NCBI GenBank assembly: GCA_011390575.1
Contig: JAABSE010000009.1
Span: 1 to 64,000, forward strand
Reading direction: 5' to 3'
DNA: 64,000 nucleotides
Source: Sphingobacteriia bacterium
GTDB lineage: Bacteria; Bacteroidota; Bacteroidia; Bacteroidales; UBA7960
The stretch's first letter is position 1. Each line of letters starts with the position of its first letter. The notes beneath the pieces are model-generated. The model did no database searches and was not told the origin of the DNA. It saw only the letters and a list, made by a program, of their open reading frames with translations. Position numbers and translations under genes: made by a program. Below are positions 9,566-18,765 of the stretch, piece after piece.

Positions 9566-10276
9566 ATGAATACTTCAAAATATAAACATCTCTTTTTTGA
9601 TCTGGACCGAACCCTGTGGGATTTTGACACCAACAACAAAGTCACCTTCAGGGAGATGCATGATAAGTTTCAGCTCCAAAGCAGAGGGATTCATGACCCG
9701 GATGCCTTTTATGCCCAATACCAGGAAATAAATTTTGCCTTATGGGATCAGTATAAAAAGCAAATGATAACCAAAGAGGTGCTGAATTTCAACAGGTTTA
9801 ATGATAGCCTGAATCTTTATAAAATCGATGAGCCGGAGCTGGCAAGAGAAATGGGGGCCCATTACATTGCAAACAGCCCGCGACAAACCATGCTTTACCC
9901 CGGAACCATAGAGTTGCTTGACATTTTACACAGGCAATACCAGATGCACATCATTACCAACGGGTTTGAAGAGGTGCAATTTATAAAAATTGAAAAAAGC
10001 GGATTAGGAAAATACTTTGACAAAATTATCACTTCGGAAAGAGCAGGTTTTAAAAAGCCAGACCGAAGAATCTTTGAATTTGCCCTCCGGGAAACCGGGG
10101 CCAACTTATCAGAGAGTATTATTATCGGGGATGACCCTGAAGCAGATATCCTGGGTGCTCAGCTTATTGGAATGGATCAGATTTGGGTAAAACATCCTCC
10201 TTTGAAAGAAAGCAAAGAAAAACCCACTTATGAGGTGGGTCGTTTGAGTGATATCTTACATATTCTTCAGGGGTAA
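9566..10276 (+). CDS. HAD hydrolase, YjjG-like noncanonical nucleotidase
   Basis: 236 residues with the full set of HAD motifs. Motif I is FFDLDRTLWDFDTN (DxD near residues 12-14), motif II is the HIITNGFEEVQ threonine, motif III is the Lys in KKPDRRIF, and motif IV is IIIGDDPEADILGA. The alpha-helical cap between motifs I and II and the LWDF opening match the YjjG/YfnB group, which dephosphorylates nucleoside monophosphates including noncanonical pyrimidines. Substrate is inferred from family only. It is convergent with psd and has 12 bases between stops. Confidence 0.82.
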   Translation: MNTSKYKHLFFDLDRTLWDFDTNNKVTFREMHDKFQLQSRGIHDPDAFYAQYQEINFALWDQYKKQMITKEVLNFNRFNDSLNLYKIDEPELAREMGAHYIANSPRQTMLYPGTIELLDILHRQYQMHIITNGFEEVQFIKIEKSGLGKYFDKIITSERAGFKKPDRRIFEFALRETGANLSESIIIGDDPEADILGAQLIGMDQIWVKHPPLKESKEKPTYEVGRLSDILHILQG

Positions 10277-10288
10277 TTTGCTTTGAGA

Positions 10289-10948
10289 TTATTTAAAACT
10301 GGCCAAAACAGTTCTCCCCCCTTTTACCATATCGCCAATATTAACATTGATGCGGGCATCCAGCGGCAGGAAAACATCAACCCTGGAGCCGAACTTGATG
10401 AATCCCATTTCCGATCCCTGCACCACTTCTTCTCCTTCTTTGCTGTAACAAACAATACGTCTGGCCAGTGCTCCTGCTATCTGACGCACCAGAACAGGTC
10501 CCCGGGTGGGATGTTGCAGAACGACAGTAGTTCGCTCATTGTCTGTTGACGATTTAGGATGCCATGCTACAAGGTATTTTCCGGGGTGGTATTTATAGTA
10601 ATTCACCGTGCCACTCACCGGATACCTGTTTACATGAACATTTACCGGCGACATAAAAATGGAAACCTGTATGCGTTCATCCTGAAGATATTCCCCTTCA
10701 TGGGTTTTTTCAATTACTACCACTTTACCATCAGCAGGGCAAATTACATGGTTATCATTGAGTTCTGTTTTCCTTTTGGGAGAACGAAAGAATTGCAGTA
10801 TTATCAGAAAAAGCAATCCAAGGGCAACATACGTAATGGTATGCCAGAGGGTTTGAACAGGCCAGATAATATTTATCAGCAAAGAAATACCAGCAACAAA
10901 CAGTAGTGTAAAAAACAGGCTGGTATAGCCTTCCTTATGTATTTTCAT
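10289..10948 (-). CDS. psd: phosphatidylserine decarboxylase proenzyme
   Basis: Short PSD of the archaeal/Bacteroidota type that converts phosphatidylserine to phosphatidylethanolamine. Two N-terminal membrane helices precede the catalytic domain with the ICPADGKVVV motif. The self-cleavage site is FGS followed by RVDVFLP, where the Gly-Ser bond is cut and the Ser becomes the pyruvoyl group. ATG at 10948 (MKIHKEGYTS) matches the family N terminus; the frame stays open to 11020. The phosphatidylserine synthase gene often found beside psd is absent here, while cdsA is the next gene upstream. Confidence 0.9.
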   Translation of the reverse strand: MKIHKEGYTSLFFTLLFVAGISLLINIIWPVQTLWHTITYVALGLLFLIILQFFRSPKRKTELNDNHVICPADGKVVVIEKTHEGEYLQDERIQVSIFMSPVNVHVNRYPVSGTVNYYKYHPGKYLVAWHPKSSTDNERTTVVLQHPTRGPVLVRQIAGALARRIVCYSKEGEEVVQGSEMGFIKFGSRVDVFLPLDARINVNIGDMVKGGRTVLASFK

Positions 10949-11286
10949 CTCTTTGGGTATTTTGTATTTTAAGTATTTGTATTTATCTATTTCTCTAGTC
11001 TCTGCATTAACAATTGCCAACTAACCATCAAAAATTTCGCATCTCACCCCAACCTTCTGCCTTTGCGCTGTCATCAGCAGAGTGCTTTTTATTGCAATTT
11101 TTTCGCAGCGCCATTTATCATTGCATCTTTATACTCCTTAGGAGTTGGGGGAGGTGCAATGAGTAACGTTCACATTCTGCAATCAACAATCCAACAATCT
11201 TTTAATCGGAACTCCCATTCTTACATTCTCCACCCAACACTTTTCACTTTTCTCTTTTCTCTTTTCACTTTTCTCTGGCCTTCCGT
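10949..11286. other. psd-cdsA intergenic stretch
   Basis: About 340 bases between the cdsA stop and the chosen psd start hold no convincing gene. It includes a low-complexity CTTTT/CACTTTT tract (listed separately) and a pyrimidine-biased strand. Short frames here lack protein-like composition. Confidence 0.5.
11240..11276. repeat. low-complexity CTTTT-type tandem tract
   Basis: Imperfect tandem units of CTTTTCA and CTTTTCT (purine-rich GAAAAG units on the minus strand) directly after the cdsA 3' end. Could arise by slippage; no function visible. Confidence 0.6.
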
Positions 11287-12108
11287 CTATATTGACACCC
11301 ACAAAAGATAAACAAAAACAAAAGGAACAGCCATAATTACGCCGTCAAAGCGGTCGAGAATTCCTCCGTGACCGGGTAGGATTCTGCCACTGTCCTTGGC
11401 TTTGATACTTCTTTTAAACATAGACTCAAACAAATCACCATACGTGCTGAAAATAACCACCAATGCTCCTATTACCATCCAGTTCAACAATGATAATTCA
11501 GTGTAAAATAAACTGATTACAGCGGCTGTAATAAGACACAGTATACCCCCGCCAGAGGTTCCTTCCCATGTTTTCTTGGGGGAAACCCTCTCAAAAAGTT
11601 TATGTCTGCCAATGCTTGAGCCTACCAGATAGGCTCCTGATTCATTTACCCATATTAAGAAGAAAAAACCAAGCACTATATTATGAGCGTACACACCCGA
11701 TTCAAAAGCAGGATTTGGCAAATAGTTGAGCAGGGCAAAGGGCACAGCAACATATAACAGACCAAAAAATGTAAAGGCTACATTGGTGAAGGGATCTGGC
11801 AGATTTCGATACAGTTCGAATAAAAAGACAAAAAAGATAAGCAAAAAATTGAACAATAAAACATCCAGCGGTGCCAGCTCGAGAGAAACCAAGGCATTGG
11901 ATACAAACAAAACCCCTCCTGCAACCACACCCAACACCTTATTGGGGTAAATTTCAGCTCTTTCGAGCAAAGTGTAAAATTCCCACAGCCCCAGAATGGT
12001 AACCAGAAGAAAAAACGATGCAAAAACATATCGGCCCAGCACAACCGAAAATATTACAAGCAAAACAATTGCTATTCCTGTAAGAGTACGTGTTGCAAGA
12101 TTACTCAA
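11287..12108 (-). CDS. cdsA: phosphatidate cytidylyltransferase
   Basis: 273-residue integral membrane enzyme making CDP-diacylglycerol from phosphatidate and CTP, the precursor of all phospholipids. About seven to eight membrane helices are visible. The CTP-transferase signature is complete: SIKAKDSGRILPGHGG (234-249) then ILDRFDG (250-256), with the conserved SPKKTWEG (176-183) and GDLFESMFKR upstream. Its start overlaps the end of the DUF2007 gene by eight bases. It supplies CDP-diacylglycerol toward the phosphatidylserine used by Psd. Confidence 0.95.
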   Translation of the reverse strand: MSNLATRTLTGIAIVLLVIFSVVLGRYVFASFFLLVTILGLWEFYTLLERAEIYPNKVLGVVAGGVLFVSNALVSLELAPLDVLLFNFLLIFFVFLFELYRNLPDPFTNVAFTFFGLLYVAVPFALLNYLPNPAFESGVYAHNIVLGFFFLIWVNESGAYLVGSSIGRHKLFERVSPKKTWEGTSGGGILCLITAAVISLFYTELSLLNWMVIGALVVIFSTYGDLFESMFKRSIKAKDSGRILPGHGGILDRFDGVIMAVPFVFVYLLWVSI

Positions 12109-12307
12109 AGTTTTCTTTCTTTATGATTTGTTTTGCCTTTAAAACATCATCAGGTTCAACATACAATTCAATTTCTCCGAAAAGATAAGCCGAGTCTTTT
12201 TTGCTCAAAGAAAAGCATTTAATACCATTCTCTTCCATAACAGCCTTGACTATTTGAGCAATATGGTCATATTGGGTCGAATAAATACATTGCCAGTCCA
12301 TATTCAT
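12101..12307 (-). CDS. DUF2007-domain small protein
   Basis: About 67-residue soluble protein with the DUF2007 pattern: an opening beta strand (WQCIYST), a helix ending in VMEENGIKC, the core SAYLFGEIELYVEPDD and a C-terminal helix with KAKQIIKKE. DUF2007 proteins resemble a PII-like or signal-transducing fold but have no proven role. Starts at 12307 (MNMDWQ) or 12301 fit homologues better than 12343. The stop overlaps the cdsA start, indicating translational coupling with lipid synthesis. Confidence 0.75.
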   Translation of the reverse strand: MNMDWQCIYSTQYDHIAQIVKAVMEENGIKCFSLSKKDSAYLFGEIELYVEPDDVLKAKQIIKKENFE

Positions 12308-12396
12308 AATCAGCAAAGATGGGATATTTTTTTTAATCTCCAAACATATTTCAACTGCAATGCAAGCGATACAGGCATTATGAATTAAATTTCAGT

Positions 12397-13059
12397 TTAT
12401 TCGGACTCTTCTCTGAATTCGTCAATAAAAAATACAACCAATCGCGATGGCCCATGGGCTCCCAATACGAGAGTTTTTTCAATATCAGCAGTTCTGCTGG
12501 GTCCGGTTATCAAAGTAATCATAGAAGGTATCGGTGAGTCTTCATACTTTTTTTTGATCGCACGAAAAGCATCTTTCAAATCATAAACCAGTTGACCTTT
12601 CCATGCAACAACAATATGCAATGGAGGCCAGAAAAAACCTTTACGTCCACAACCCTGCCTGCTGCTTACCATGATAGATCCCAAACGGGCCACCAGGTAT
12701 TCGCATGTACTCACTCCTATTTCACAATTATTGATTTCCTCGCGGGCATTGAAACAAAAAATGCCGTTATCGTTGAGAATTTTTTGCAAAATATTTTCGT
12801 AACAATGTAATTCCTTGCAACTTTGCCCGGAAAGAAATTCATTGAAATTAAGAGCAAACTCCTCAAGGTTGCTGCTATAGACAAACTGCCCGCCAACCTT
12901 TGCCAGGGCTTCAGCAAAGGTCACCTCATCATATTCAGAGTCGGCTCTGGCATATATGGTATCAGAAAAGTCTTCATTCTGATATGGAGGTTCCATGGGA
13001 TTCACGAGCGCATCCCTGATAGCTTTCAATACCTTTTCCCTTGAAGTACTTTCCTTCAT
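12397..13059 (-). CDS. LUD-domain protein (LutC/YkgG-like)
   Basis: 220 residues matching the LUD superfamily. Features are the N-terminal helical region with SREKVLKAIRDAL, the central ISTCEYLVARLGSIMVSS-like block (GVSTCEYLVARLG) and the C-terminal ITGPSRTADIEKTLVLGAHGP motif. LutC participates in an iron-sulfur lactate oxidase with LutA and LutB, but no lutA or lutB lies here, so this solitary member sits between ftsH and DUF2007 as in many related genomes. Its activity is unknown; a role in lactate use should not be assumed. Confidence 0.85.
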   Translation of the reverse strand: MKESTSREKVLKAIRDALVNPMEPPYQNEDFSDTIYARADSEYDEVTFAEALAKVGGQFVYSSNLEEFALNFNEFLSGQSCKELHCYENILQKILNDNGIFCFNAREEINNCEIGVSTCEYLVARLGSIMVSSRQGCGRKGFFWPPLHIVVAWKGQLVYDLKDAFRAIKKKYEDSPIPSMITLITGPSRTADIEKTLVLGAHGPSRLVVFFIDEFREESE

Positions 13060-13087
13060 TTTTGTTTCACTGACCCTTAGGGTTTAA

Positions 13088-15232
13088 TTAGGGTTTAATA
13101 TTGTCTGCTTTCCCGGGATCAGATATTTCTTTTTCAGCAGCTTCCTCTGTTCCGTTGGGTTTTTCCCCGTGGTTGCTCTGCGCCTTATTCTCTTTCAGGC
13201 CTTCCACTTCTGCTTCAGGACCGGCAGGATAGGTCTCAGTCTCTCCGTAAGGTCGTTTTCCAAATATTTTTTCCAGGTCTTCACGGAAAATCACCTCTTT
13301 TTCCAGCAGCAGATTCGCCAGGATTTCGAGCTTATCGCGATTTTCAGTAAGAATATTCAACGACCGTTGATAGGCTTCATCTATGATGGATTTTACCTCA
13401 TGGTCAATTAGTTCTGCTGTTTTTTCTGAGTATGGTTTGTGGAAAGAATACTCGTTCTGACCGGATGAATCGTAATAGCTGAGGTTTCCCACTTTGCTGT
13501 TAAGGCCAAAATAAGCTACCATGGCAAAAGCCTGCTTGGTTACTTTCTCCAGATCGTTGAGAGCACCGGTTGAAATTCTGTCAAATACCAGACGCTCAGC
13601 AGCTCTACCGCCCAATGCGGAGGTAATTTCGTCAAACATCTGCTCATAGGTGGTTAGTTGCCGTTCTTCGGGCAAATACCATGCAGCACCCAACGCCTTT
13701 CCTCTCGGCACTATGGTAACTTTTACCAGCGGATGCGCATGTTCGAGCAACCAGCTCGTGGCAGCATGTCCGGATTCGTGAAAAGCAACGACTTTCTTTT
13801 CATGGGGAGAGATGATTTTGTTTCTCTTTTCCAGTCCACCGATAATACGGTCAACAGCATCCATAAAGTCCTGTTTGTCTACCGCTTTCTTGTTTCTACG
13901 TGCAGCAATCAGGGCGGCTTCATTACAAACATTGGCAATGTCGGCACCGGAAAAACCGGGTGTCTGGCGTGCCATAAAATCAGGTTCCACCCCTTCGCCC
14001 AGTTTAATAGGTTTCATGTGGACTTTAAAAATGGCTTTACGTTCTTCCAGGTCGGGCATTTCCACCTGGATCTGGCGGTCAAACCTACCTGCACGCAATA
14101 ATGCTCTGTCGAGAATATCAGCCCTGTTGGTAGCAGCGAGGATAATTACCCCTACGTTGGTTCCAAACCCGTCCATTTCTGTAAGCAGCTGGTTGAGTGT
14201 ATTCTCACGCTCATCGTTGGCACCTGTCATCGCATTTTTGCCCCTGGCACGGCCGATGGCATCAATCTCATCAATAAAGATGATACATGGTGCTTTTTCT
14301 TTGGCCTGCTTAAAGAGGTCTCTTACGCGTGATGCTCCTACCCCAACAAACATCTCCACAAAATCGGATCCACTGAGAGAGAAGAAGGGCACTTGTGCCT
14401 CACCTGCCACAGCCTTAGCCAGCAATGTTTTTCCTGTTCCGGGAGGTCCCACCAGCAAAGCTCCTTTGGGAATCTGTCCTCCCAGGTCGGTATATTTGGT
14501 AGGATTTTTCAAGAAGTCTACAATCTCCATGAGCTCTATCTTGGCTTCATCCAGCCCTGCGACATGGTTAAAGTTTACATTTACCCGGGTATCCTTGTCG
14601 TAAACCTGTGCTTTGGATTTTCCAATATTGAAAATCTGCCCGCCACCGGCACCACCTGCCATGCGGCGCATGATGAATATCCAGAAAACGATTAACAATC
14701 CAATGGGAAGCAACCAGCTTAAAATATCACTACCCCAGTCTTTACGTTGTTCATAAAAAATCGGTACACGTTCGTTGGCAGGAATCTCCGCCTGAGCTTC
14801 GTCAACCTTTTCAACAAAATTATCTACCGAACCAATTTTAAAGGTAAAATGAGGTCCATCTGTAACACCTTGTTCACTGAGATCTTCATAATTGTTTATC
14901 CTGTCTTCGCGGATAAAAACCTCTACCATTTCGCGGTTTATCACCAGGATTTTTTCCAGGTCACCACTTTTGAGCATTTGGTTTTCGAATCGTTGCTGAG
15001 ATATTTCCACCGCTGTGCCACCCCAGTTATAAAACTGAAGGGCTATAAAAAGCAGAGCCAGTAAGCCGTATATCCAGTAAAAATTGAAAGGAGGTGTTTT
15101 ACCTTTTCCCGGTCCGCTGCCAGAGCCTGGTTTCTTTTTGTCACCTGAGGATGATCCTCCGGATGAGCCCGGATTGCCCTTGGGATTTTTATTGGGACTT
15201 TCCGAATGTAGTGTATGGTTTTCTTTGTTCAT
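13088..15232 (-). CDS. ftsH: ATP-dependent zinc metalloprotease FtsH
   Basis: 714-residue membrane AAA+ protease that degrades misfolded or regulatory membrane proteins. A Gly/Ser/Lys-rich N terminus precedes membrane helix 1 (51-70). The FtsH extracytoplasmic domain follows, then helix 2 (168-190), Walker A GPPGTGKT (262-269), Walker B IIFIDEID (317-324), the SRH region ([17 protein letters not shown]) and the zinc site HESGH (485-489), with the third ligand Asp near 560. The acidic tail beyond residue 665 is not conserved. It is co-directional with rsfS 37 bases upstream, so the two are likely cotranscribed. An 11-bp tandem duplication covers the stop codon. Confidence 0.97.
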   Translation of the reverse strand: MNKENHTLHSESPNKNPKGNPGSSGGSSSGDKKKPGSGSGPGKGKTPPFNFYWIYGLLALLFIALQFYNWGGTAVEISQQRFENQMLKSGDLEKILVINREMVEVFIREDRINNYEDLSEQGVTDGPHFTFKIGSVDNFVEKVDEAQAEIPANERVPIFYEQRKDWGSDILSWLLPIGLLIVFWIFIMRRMAGGAGGGQIFNIGKSKAQVYDKDTRVNVNFNHVAGLDEAKIELMEIVDFLKNPTKYTDLGGQIPKGALLVGPPGTGKTLLAKAVAGEAQVPFFSLSGSDFVEMFVGVGASRVRDLFKQAKEKAPCIIFIDEIDAIGRARGKNAMTGANDERENTLNQLLTEMDGFGTNVGVIILAATNRADILDRALLRAGRFDRQIQVEMPDLEERKAIFKVHMKPIKLGEGVEPDFMARQTPGFSGADIANVCNEAALIAARRNKKAVDKQDFMDAVDRIIGGLEKRNKIISPHEKKVVAFHESGHAATSWLLEHAHPLVKVTIVPRGKALGAAWYLPEERQLTTYEQMFDEITSALGGRAAERLVFDRISTGALNDLEKVTKQAFAMVAYFGLNSKVGNLSYYDSSGQNEYSFHKPYSEKTAELIDHEVKSIIDEAYQRSLNILTENRDKLEILANLLLEKEVIFREDLEKIFGKRPYGETETYPAGPEAEVEGLKENKAQSNHGEKPNGTEEAAEKEISDPGKADNIKP

Positions 15233-15269
15233 TATAAAGTTTAGCTAAATATAATTCAAACGATAATTC

Positions 15270-15644
15270 TTATTCATCTTCAACCCTCTGCACCGGTGCA
15301 TCGGCCCAGAGATCTTCGATTTGGTAATGTTCTCTTACTTCCTGTTGAAAAACATGGACTACTACATCCAGATAATCCAGCAGAATCCATTCGGCATTCA
15401 TGAACCCTTCTCTTCTACCCGGCTTCATGCCCATGTGTTTGTTTACCTGATCTTCTATGGATTCAGCAATAGCACTTACATGCGTACTGCTGGTACCATG
15501 ACAAACAACGAAATAATCACATACTGTACTCTTGATACTTCCAAGATTCAAACAGGTAATTTTTTTTCCCTTTTTTTCCTGAATTCCTTTGATCACTTCT
15601 TCTACCAATAATTCTGTGATATCAGTCACTTTTTCTTTTACCAT
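15270..15644 (-). CDS. rsfS: ribosomal silencing factor RsfS
   Basis: 124-residue member of the RsfS/YbeB/Iojap family, which binds ribosomal protein uL14 and blocks subunit joining when nutrients are scarce. The family core is present: a CDYFVVCHGTSSTHVSAIAE block, HMGMKPGRREGFMNAEWILLDYLDVVVHVF, and a final EHYQIEDLWADAP. A consensus -7 box lies about 90 bases upstream on the same strand, and ftsH follows, so rsfS is likely the first gene of the rsfS-ftsH-LUD-DUF2007-cdsA-psd run. Confidence 0.95.
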   Translation of the reverse strand: MVKEKVTDITELLVEEVIKGIQEKKGKKITCLNLGSIKSTVCDYFVVCHGTSSTHVSAIAESIEDQVNKHMGMKPGRREGFMNAEWILLDYLDVVVHVFQQEVREHYQIEDLWADAPVQRVEDE

Positions 15645-16037
15645 GCACGATTTTATTATTCTACTTTTGATGAAATTGCTTTTATTTGTATAAGTTTTCT
15701 ACCTTGTGTAATTTCAGTCCTTTGCAAGCTACAAAAGTAACTATTTTTCATGAGACTAGTGTCTGTTCACTGAAAGCCTTGAACTGTTCTTTTGATTTTT
15801 TAAAGGTAATCATCAAACAAAATTGATTACTGATTTGATGATGCAGAAAAAACACTTTTAACCGCTAATTGTTTGTATCAAACACTAAACAGATTACAGA
15901 GAGTACTGTTCGCCCATCAGAAGAATAAAAAAATCGGCCCAATGCACACCATCCTATTTTTTAACAGGGTGCCGGAATTAATTGCAAAAGAATTCCTCAA
16001 AAGCCATCACAACAGCATTCTTACTAAATAAATAACC
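15645..16037. other. divergent intergenic region rsfS/birA
   Basis: 393 bases without a supportable gene. The only clear signal is the minus-strand -7 element listed below. Several ATTGATTA/TTTGATGA-like AT-rich segments are seen; no tRNA or structured RNA was recognised. Confidence 0.5.
15732..15739 (-). promoter_or_regulatory. -7 element for the rsfS-ftsH operon
   Basis: CAAAAGTA on the plus strand reads TACTTTTG on the minus strand, a perfect TAnnTTTG, about 88 bases before the rsfS start. No convincing -33 element was found. Confidence 0.45.
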
Positions 16038-16796
16038 ATGCAATATTCGCCTGTAACACCTCAAGTATTGGAATTTGAACAACTGGCTTCAACCAATGAC
16101 AAAGCAAAAGAATTGCTCAAAGAGCAAGAAGTCCGTGAAGGAACAATAATTAAAGCGATTCATCAATTTGCCGGCAGAGGCTACGCATCCAATACCTGGG
16201 AAAGCGCGCCCGGAAAAAACGTAACAGCTTCCTGGATTTTAAAGCCGGATTTTATGGCCCCCCATCATCAGTTCAGGTTGACCCAAATGCTTTCTCTCGC
16301 CTTAAAAAACACTGTGGATCATTGGCTGGGTTCAGGTTTTGTTACTACCATTAAATGGCCCAACGACATATATCTGGATAACCGTAAAATTGCAGGTATT
16401 CTGGTGGAAAACAGTATCATGACTGACAAAATTAAACACGCTGTGTGTGGCATAGGACTCAATGTAAATCAGGAAATTTTTGTTTCCGACGCACCCAATC
16501 CGGTATCAATGCATCAGGCTACGGGTAAAGAATTCCCGGTAGATGAGATTATTAGCACCTTATCAGAAAAAATTAGTTACTGGTACAACTGTCTCCGGAC
16601 AGAAAAAAATACTTTTGTGCTGGATGCATATCATAATGCCCTGTTTCGCAGGAATACAAAAGCAAAATTTTTTGCAGGAGAAGACAGGTTTGAAGGAATC
16701 ATAACCGGCACCGATTCCTGGGGCCGCCTTATCATTGAAACAGCCCGGGGAGAAACCAGGCTGTTTGATTTTAAGGAAGTGGGTTTTATTCTGTAA
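16038..16796 (+). CDS. birA: biotin--[acetyl-CoA-carboxylase] ligase
   Basis: 252-residue biotin protein ligase that activates biotin with ATP and attaches it to carboxyl-carrier lysines. The catalytic motifs are QFAGRGYASNTW (biotin/AMP loop) and TTIKWPNDIYLDNRKIAGIL, followed by the IGLNVNQE segment and a small C-terminal SH3-like domain. There is no N-terminal helix-turn-helix, so this is the monofunctional class without repressor activity. It converges with the SRPBCC gene, the stops being five bases apart. Confidence 0.93.
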   Translation: MQYSPVTPQVLEFEQLASTNDKAKELLKEQEVREGTIIKAIHQFAGRGYASNTWESAPGKNVTASWILKPDFMAPHHQFRLTQMLSLALKNTVDHWLGSGFVTTIKWPNDIYLDNRKIAGILVENSIMTDKIKHAVCGIGLNVNQEIFVSDAPNPVSMHQATGKEFPVDEIISTLSEKISYWYNCLRTEKNTFVLDAYHNALFRRNTKAKFFAGEDRFEGIITGTDSWGRLIIETARGETRLFDFKEVGFIL

Positions 16797-16801
16797 ATCT
16801 A

Positions 16802-17203
16802 TCAGGAAAAATGCTGCTGTAATTTCTGAGCAAGCATATCCACAAAGTTTTGCAGGGGTTTGGAGGCTACGGCCTTGATGAAAGGGTTCAAATCTGCATT
16901 GAATATTATTTCTACCCTGGAGCTGTTTTCATCAATGGGAAAGAAAAAAACATCCAGTGTATAATCAATGGGGTTTTTTCCATCAGCTATGATTTGAATG
17001 TTTTTGTCGGGATTTCTCTGAGCAATTCGCATGTTTAAATCTGCCATTCCTTCAATGGTAAAAGAACAGCTGTCGGCGTCTGCTTTCCAGTTTTTTATTT
17101 GTTCGGGCATTAATTTACCAAAATTGGTAAAATCGCTCATAAAGGTAAAAACTTCGTTGGATGAAGCATTCACTTCAACTCTCTCGCTTACAAATTCAGT
17201 CAT
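16802..17203 (-). CDS. SRPBCC (START-like) family protein
   Basis: 133 residues with the START/polyketide-cyclase fold pattern: ERVEVNASSNEVFTFMSDFTNFGKLMP at the start, alternating strands in the middle and a long C-terminal helix (KPLQNFVDMLAQKLQQHF). Proteins of this fold hold hydrophobic ligands; the ligand is unknown here. ATG at 17203 was chosen because the frame upstream of it runs back into the pyrE end. It follows pyrE by 47 bases and is likely cotranscribed. Confidence 0.8.
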   Translation of the reverse strand: MTEFVSERVEVNASSNEVFTFMSDFTNFGKLMPEQIKNWKADADSCSFTIEGMADLNMRIAQRNPDKNIQIIADGKNPIDYTLDVFFFPIDENSSRVEIIFNADLNPFIKAVASKPLQNFVDMLAQKLQQHFS

Positions 17204-17250
17204 CGTGAAATAATTATGGTTAATTTTTGTGGATAAATGGTCGTTTCCGG

Positions 17251-17886
17251 TTACCGCCAGGCTTTGGGGTCTTCCCTCCACTTTTCCAGCGAGTCCAGAC
17301 TGCTGTGGTGCATAACACCCATATTTACTGCCTGCCTGATAAGGGTATTAAAATCCGTAAGGGTATGCAGGGTGCATTTGGCTGACTTCATGTTTTCGTC
17401 TGCATTTTCCAGTCCATAGGTAAAAATAGCAATCATTCCCAAAACTTCGACCTTTGCATTGATAAGTGCGTCAACAGCAGCCAGACTGCTTTGACCTGTT
17501 GAAACCAGGTCTTCGATTACCACAACCTTCTTCCCTTCCGGAAGATGGCCTTCTACCTGGTTTCCAAGCCCATGTTCTTTTTGGCTACTCCGAACATATA
17601 CAAATGGCAAATCCAGTTCCTCAGCCACCAAGACACCATGAGCTATAGCTCCTGTAGCTACTCCGGCAATTACTTCTGCTTCGGGATAATATTCTTTTAC
17701 TTTCTGCGCCAGGGATTTTCTGACATAATTGCGAACTTCCGGGAAGGACAGAATCCTGCGGTTATCGCAATAAATAGGCGACTTTAAGCCACTGGCCCAG
17801 GTAAAAGGCTCGGTGACATTAAGTTTGACAGCCTTTATTTCGAGCAGGTATTTTGCAACTTTTTCTGATATTTCTGTCTGGCTCAT
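17251..17886 (-). CDS. pyrE: orotate phosphoribosyltransferase
   Basis: Pyrimidine synthesis enzyme joining orotate and PRPP to give OMP. The conserved WASGLKSPIYCDNR loop binds orotate, KEHGLGNQVEG is the flexible catalytic loop, and VVVIEDLVSTGQSS is the PRPP-binding motif. The start at 17886 (MSQTEISEKV) matches homologues better than 17919. A candidate minus-strand -7 box (CAAACCTA on plus, 18001-18008) lies 115 bases upstream. It is followed by the SRPBCC gene. Confidence 0.95.
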   Translation of the reverse strand: MSQTEISEKVAKYLLEIKAVKLNVTEPFTWASGLKSPIYCDNRRILSFPEVRNYVRKSLAQKVKEYYPEAEVIAGVATGAIAHGVLVAEELDLPFVYVRSSQKEHGLGNQVEGHLPEGKKVVVIEDLVSTGQSSLAAVDALINAKVEVLGMIAIFTYGLENADENMKSAKCTLHTLTDFNTLIRQAVNMGVMHHSSLDSLEKWREDPKAWR

Positions 17887-18081
17887 GAGATATGTTTTAA
17901 ATAAAAATAAATCATTCAAGTTTTCAGCAATTGCATTTTATCTCCAACTCCCTGATTTACAAACCGCAGAACTCTTGGGGAGTAAAACTGAAACCGCCGG
18001 CAAACCTACGGATTTTTTGCCAAATAGGAAAGCTTCTTTAAACTCATTACAATACTTCCTGCACTTCAGGAAATCCTTTGG

Positions 18082-18112
18082 GTTGCTATTGCCTTAATTT
18101 GCTTTACTTTTG
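18082..18112 (+). promoter_or_regulatory. promoter for the Nudix gene
   Basis: GTTG at 18082-18085 and the perfect -7 TACTTTTG at 18105-18112 are separated by 19 bases, giving a leader of about 14 bases before the ATG at 18133. Confidence 0.6.
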
Positions 18113-18132
18113 CCTGTAAAACAGACAAACCC

Positions 18133-18765
18133 ATGATACAGCTTTTTTATAACGATACAGAGATAATACTATCGGAATCTGCCTCACATCAATCCGGCAA
18201 CAGCCTTTCTTTTTCGGACCTCCGTAAAAAAGGCACTGACCATTTTTTGAAATCACTTGAGGAGAATAGTATCGGTGAAAGAATTGTAATCCACGGAAAG
18301 AGTGCAGAAAAGATGCTCAGATACTTCAGCGAAAACCTTATCGAAATCACTGCCGGTGGCGGCCTGGTGCAAAATTCCGATAACGATATCCTGTTTATTT
18401 TCAGAAACGGAAAATGGGATTTGCCCAAGGGGAAACCGGAAGGAAATGAGAGCATTGAAGCAACAGCATTGAGAGAGGTAGAAGAAGAGTGTGGTATCTC
18501 AGAACTGGAAATTGTGGGGAATTTGCCAGCAACTTATCATATTTATCCATTGGCAACCACGGGGTATGTGCTGAAAAAATCTGTCTGGTTTCATATGCGT
18601 TATTATGGAAACCAACCCCTGATAGCACAAACCGATGAAGGTATCACTGAAGCCCGCTGGGTAAAAATTCCTGTAGCAGCAGATATACTACAAAAGGCAT
18701 TTCCGTCCATAAAATCTTTGGTGGAGTACTTTACCGGTAACTATCTGCGCGGTCCCCTCTCCTGA
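18133..18765 (+). CDS. Nudix hydrolase
   Basis: 210-residue protein with a full Nudix box, GX5EX7REVEEECGI, at residues 100-122. The preceding NGKWDLPKG is also typical. An N-terminal domain of about 75 residues without a recognised signature precedes it; this two-part architecture is common in Bacteroidota Nudix proteins near coaD and pyrE. Substrate is unknown; candidates are nucleoside diphosphate derivatives. Its 3' end overlaps the end of the TlpA-like gene by 25 bases (convergent). Confidence 0.88.
   Translation: MIQLFYNDTEIILSESASHQSGNSLSFSDLRKKGTDHFLKSLEENSIGERIVIHGKSAEKMLRYFSENLIEITAGGGLVQNSDNDILFIFRNGKWDLPKGKPEGNESIEATALREVEEECGISELEIVGNLPATYHIYPLATTGYVLKKSVWFHMRYYGNQPLIAQTDEGITEARWVKIPVAADILQKAFPSIKSLVEYFTGNYLRGPLS

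Noticed and set aside
11063-11311. 82-residue plus-strand frame between psd and cdsA
   Set aside because: Made largely of the low-complexity CTTTT tract and antisense to the cdsA end; not coding-like.
12397-13059. lactate-utilisation operon (lutABC)
   Set aside because: Only a solitary LUD-domain gene is present; lutA and lutB are missing from the neighbourhood.
13812-14603. 263-residue plus-strand frame inside ftsH
   Set aside because: Antisense to the strongly conserved AAA+ domain.
16038-16796. BirA as a transcriptional repressor
   Set aside because: There is no N-terminal helix-turn-helix, so only the ligase activity is supported.
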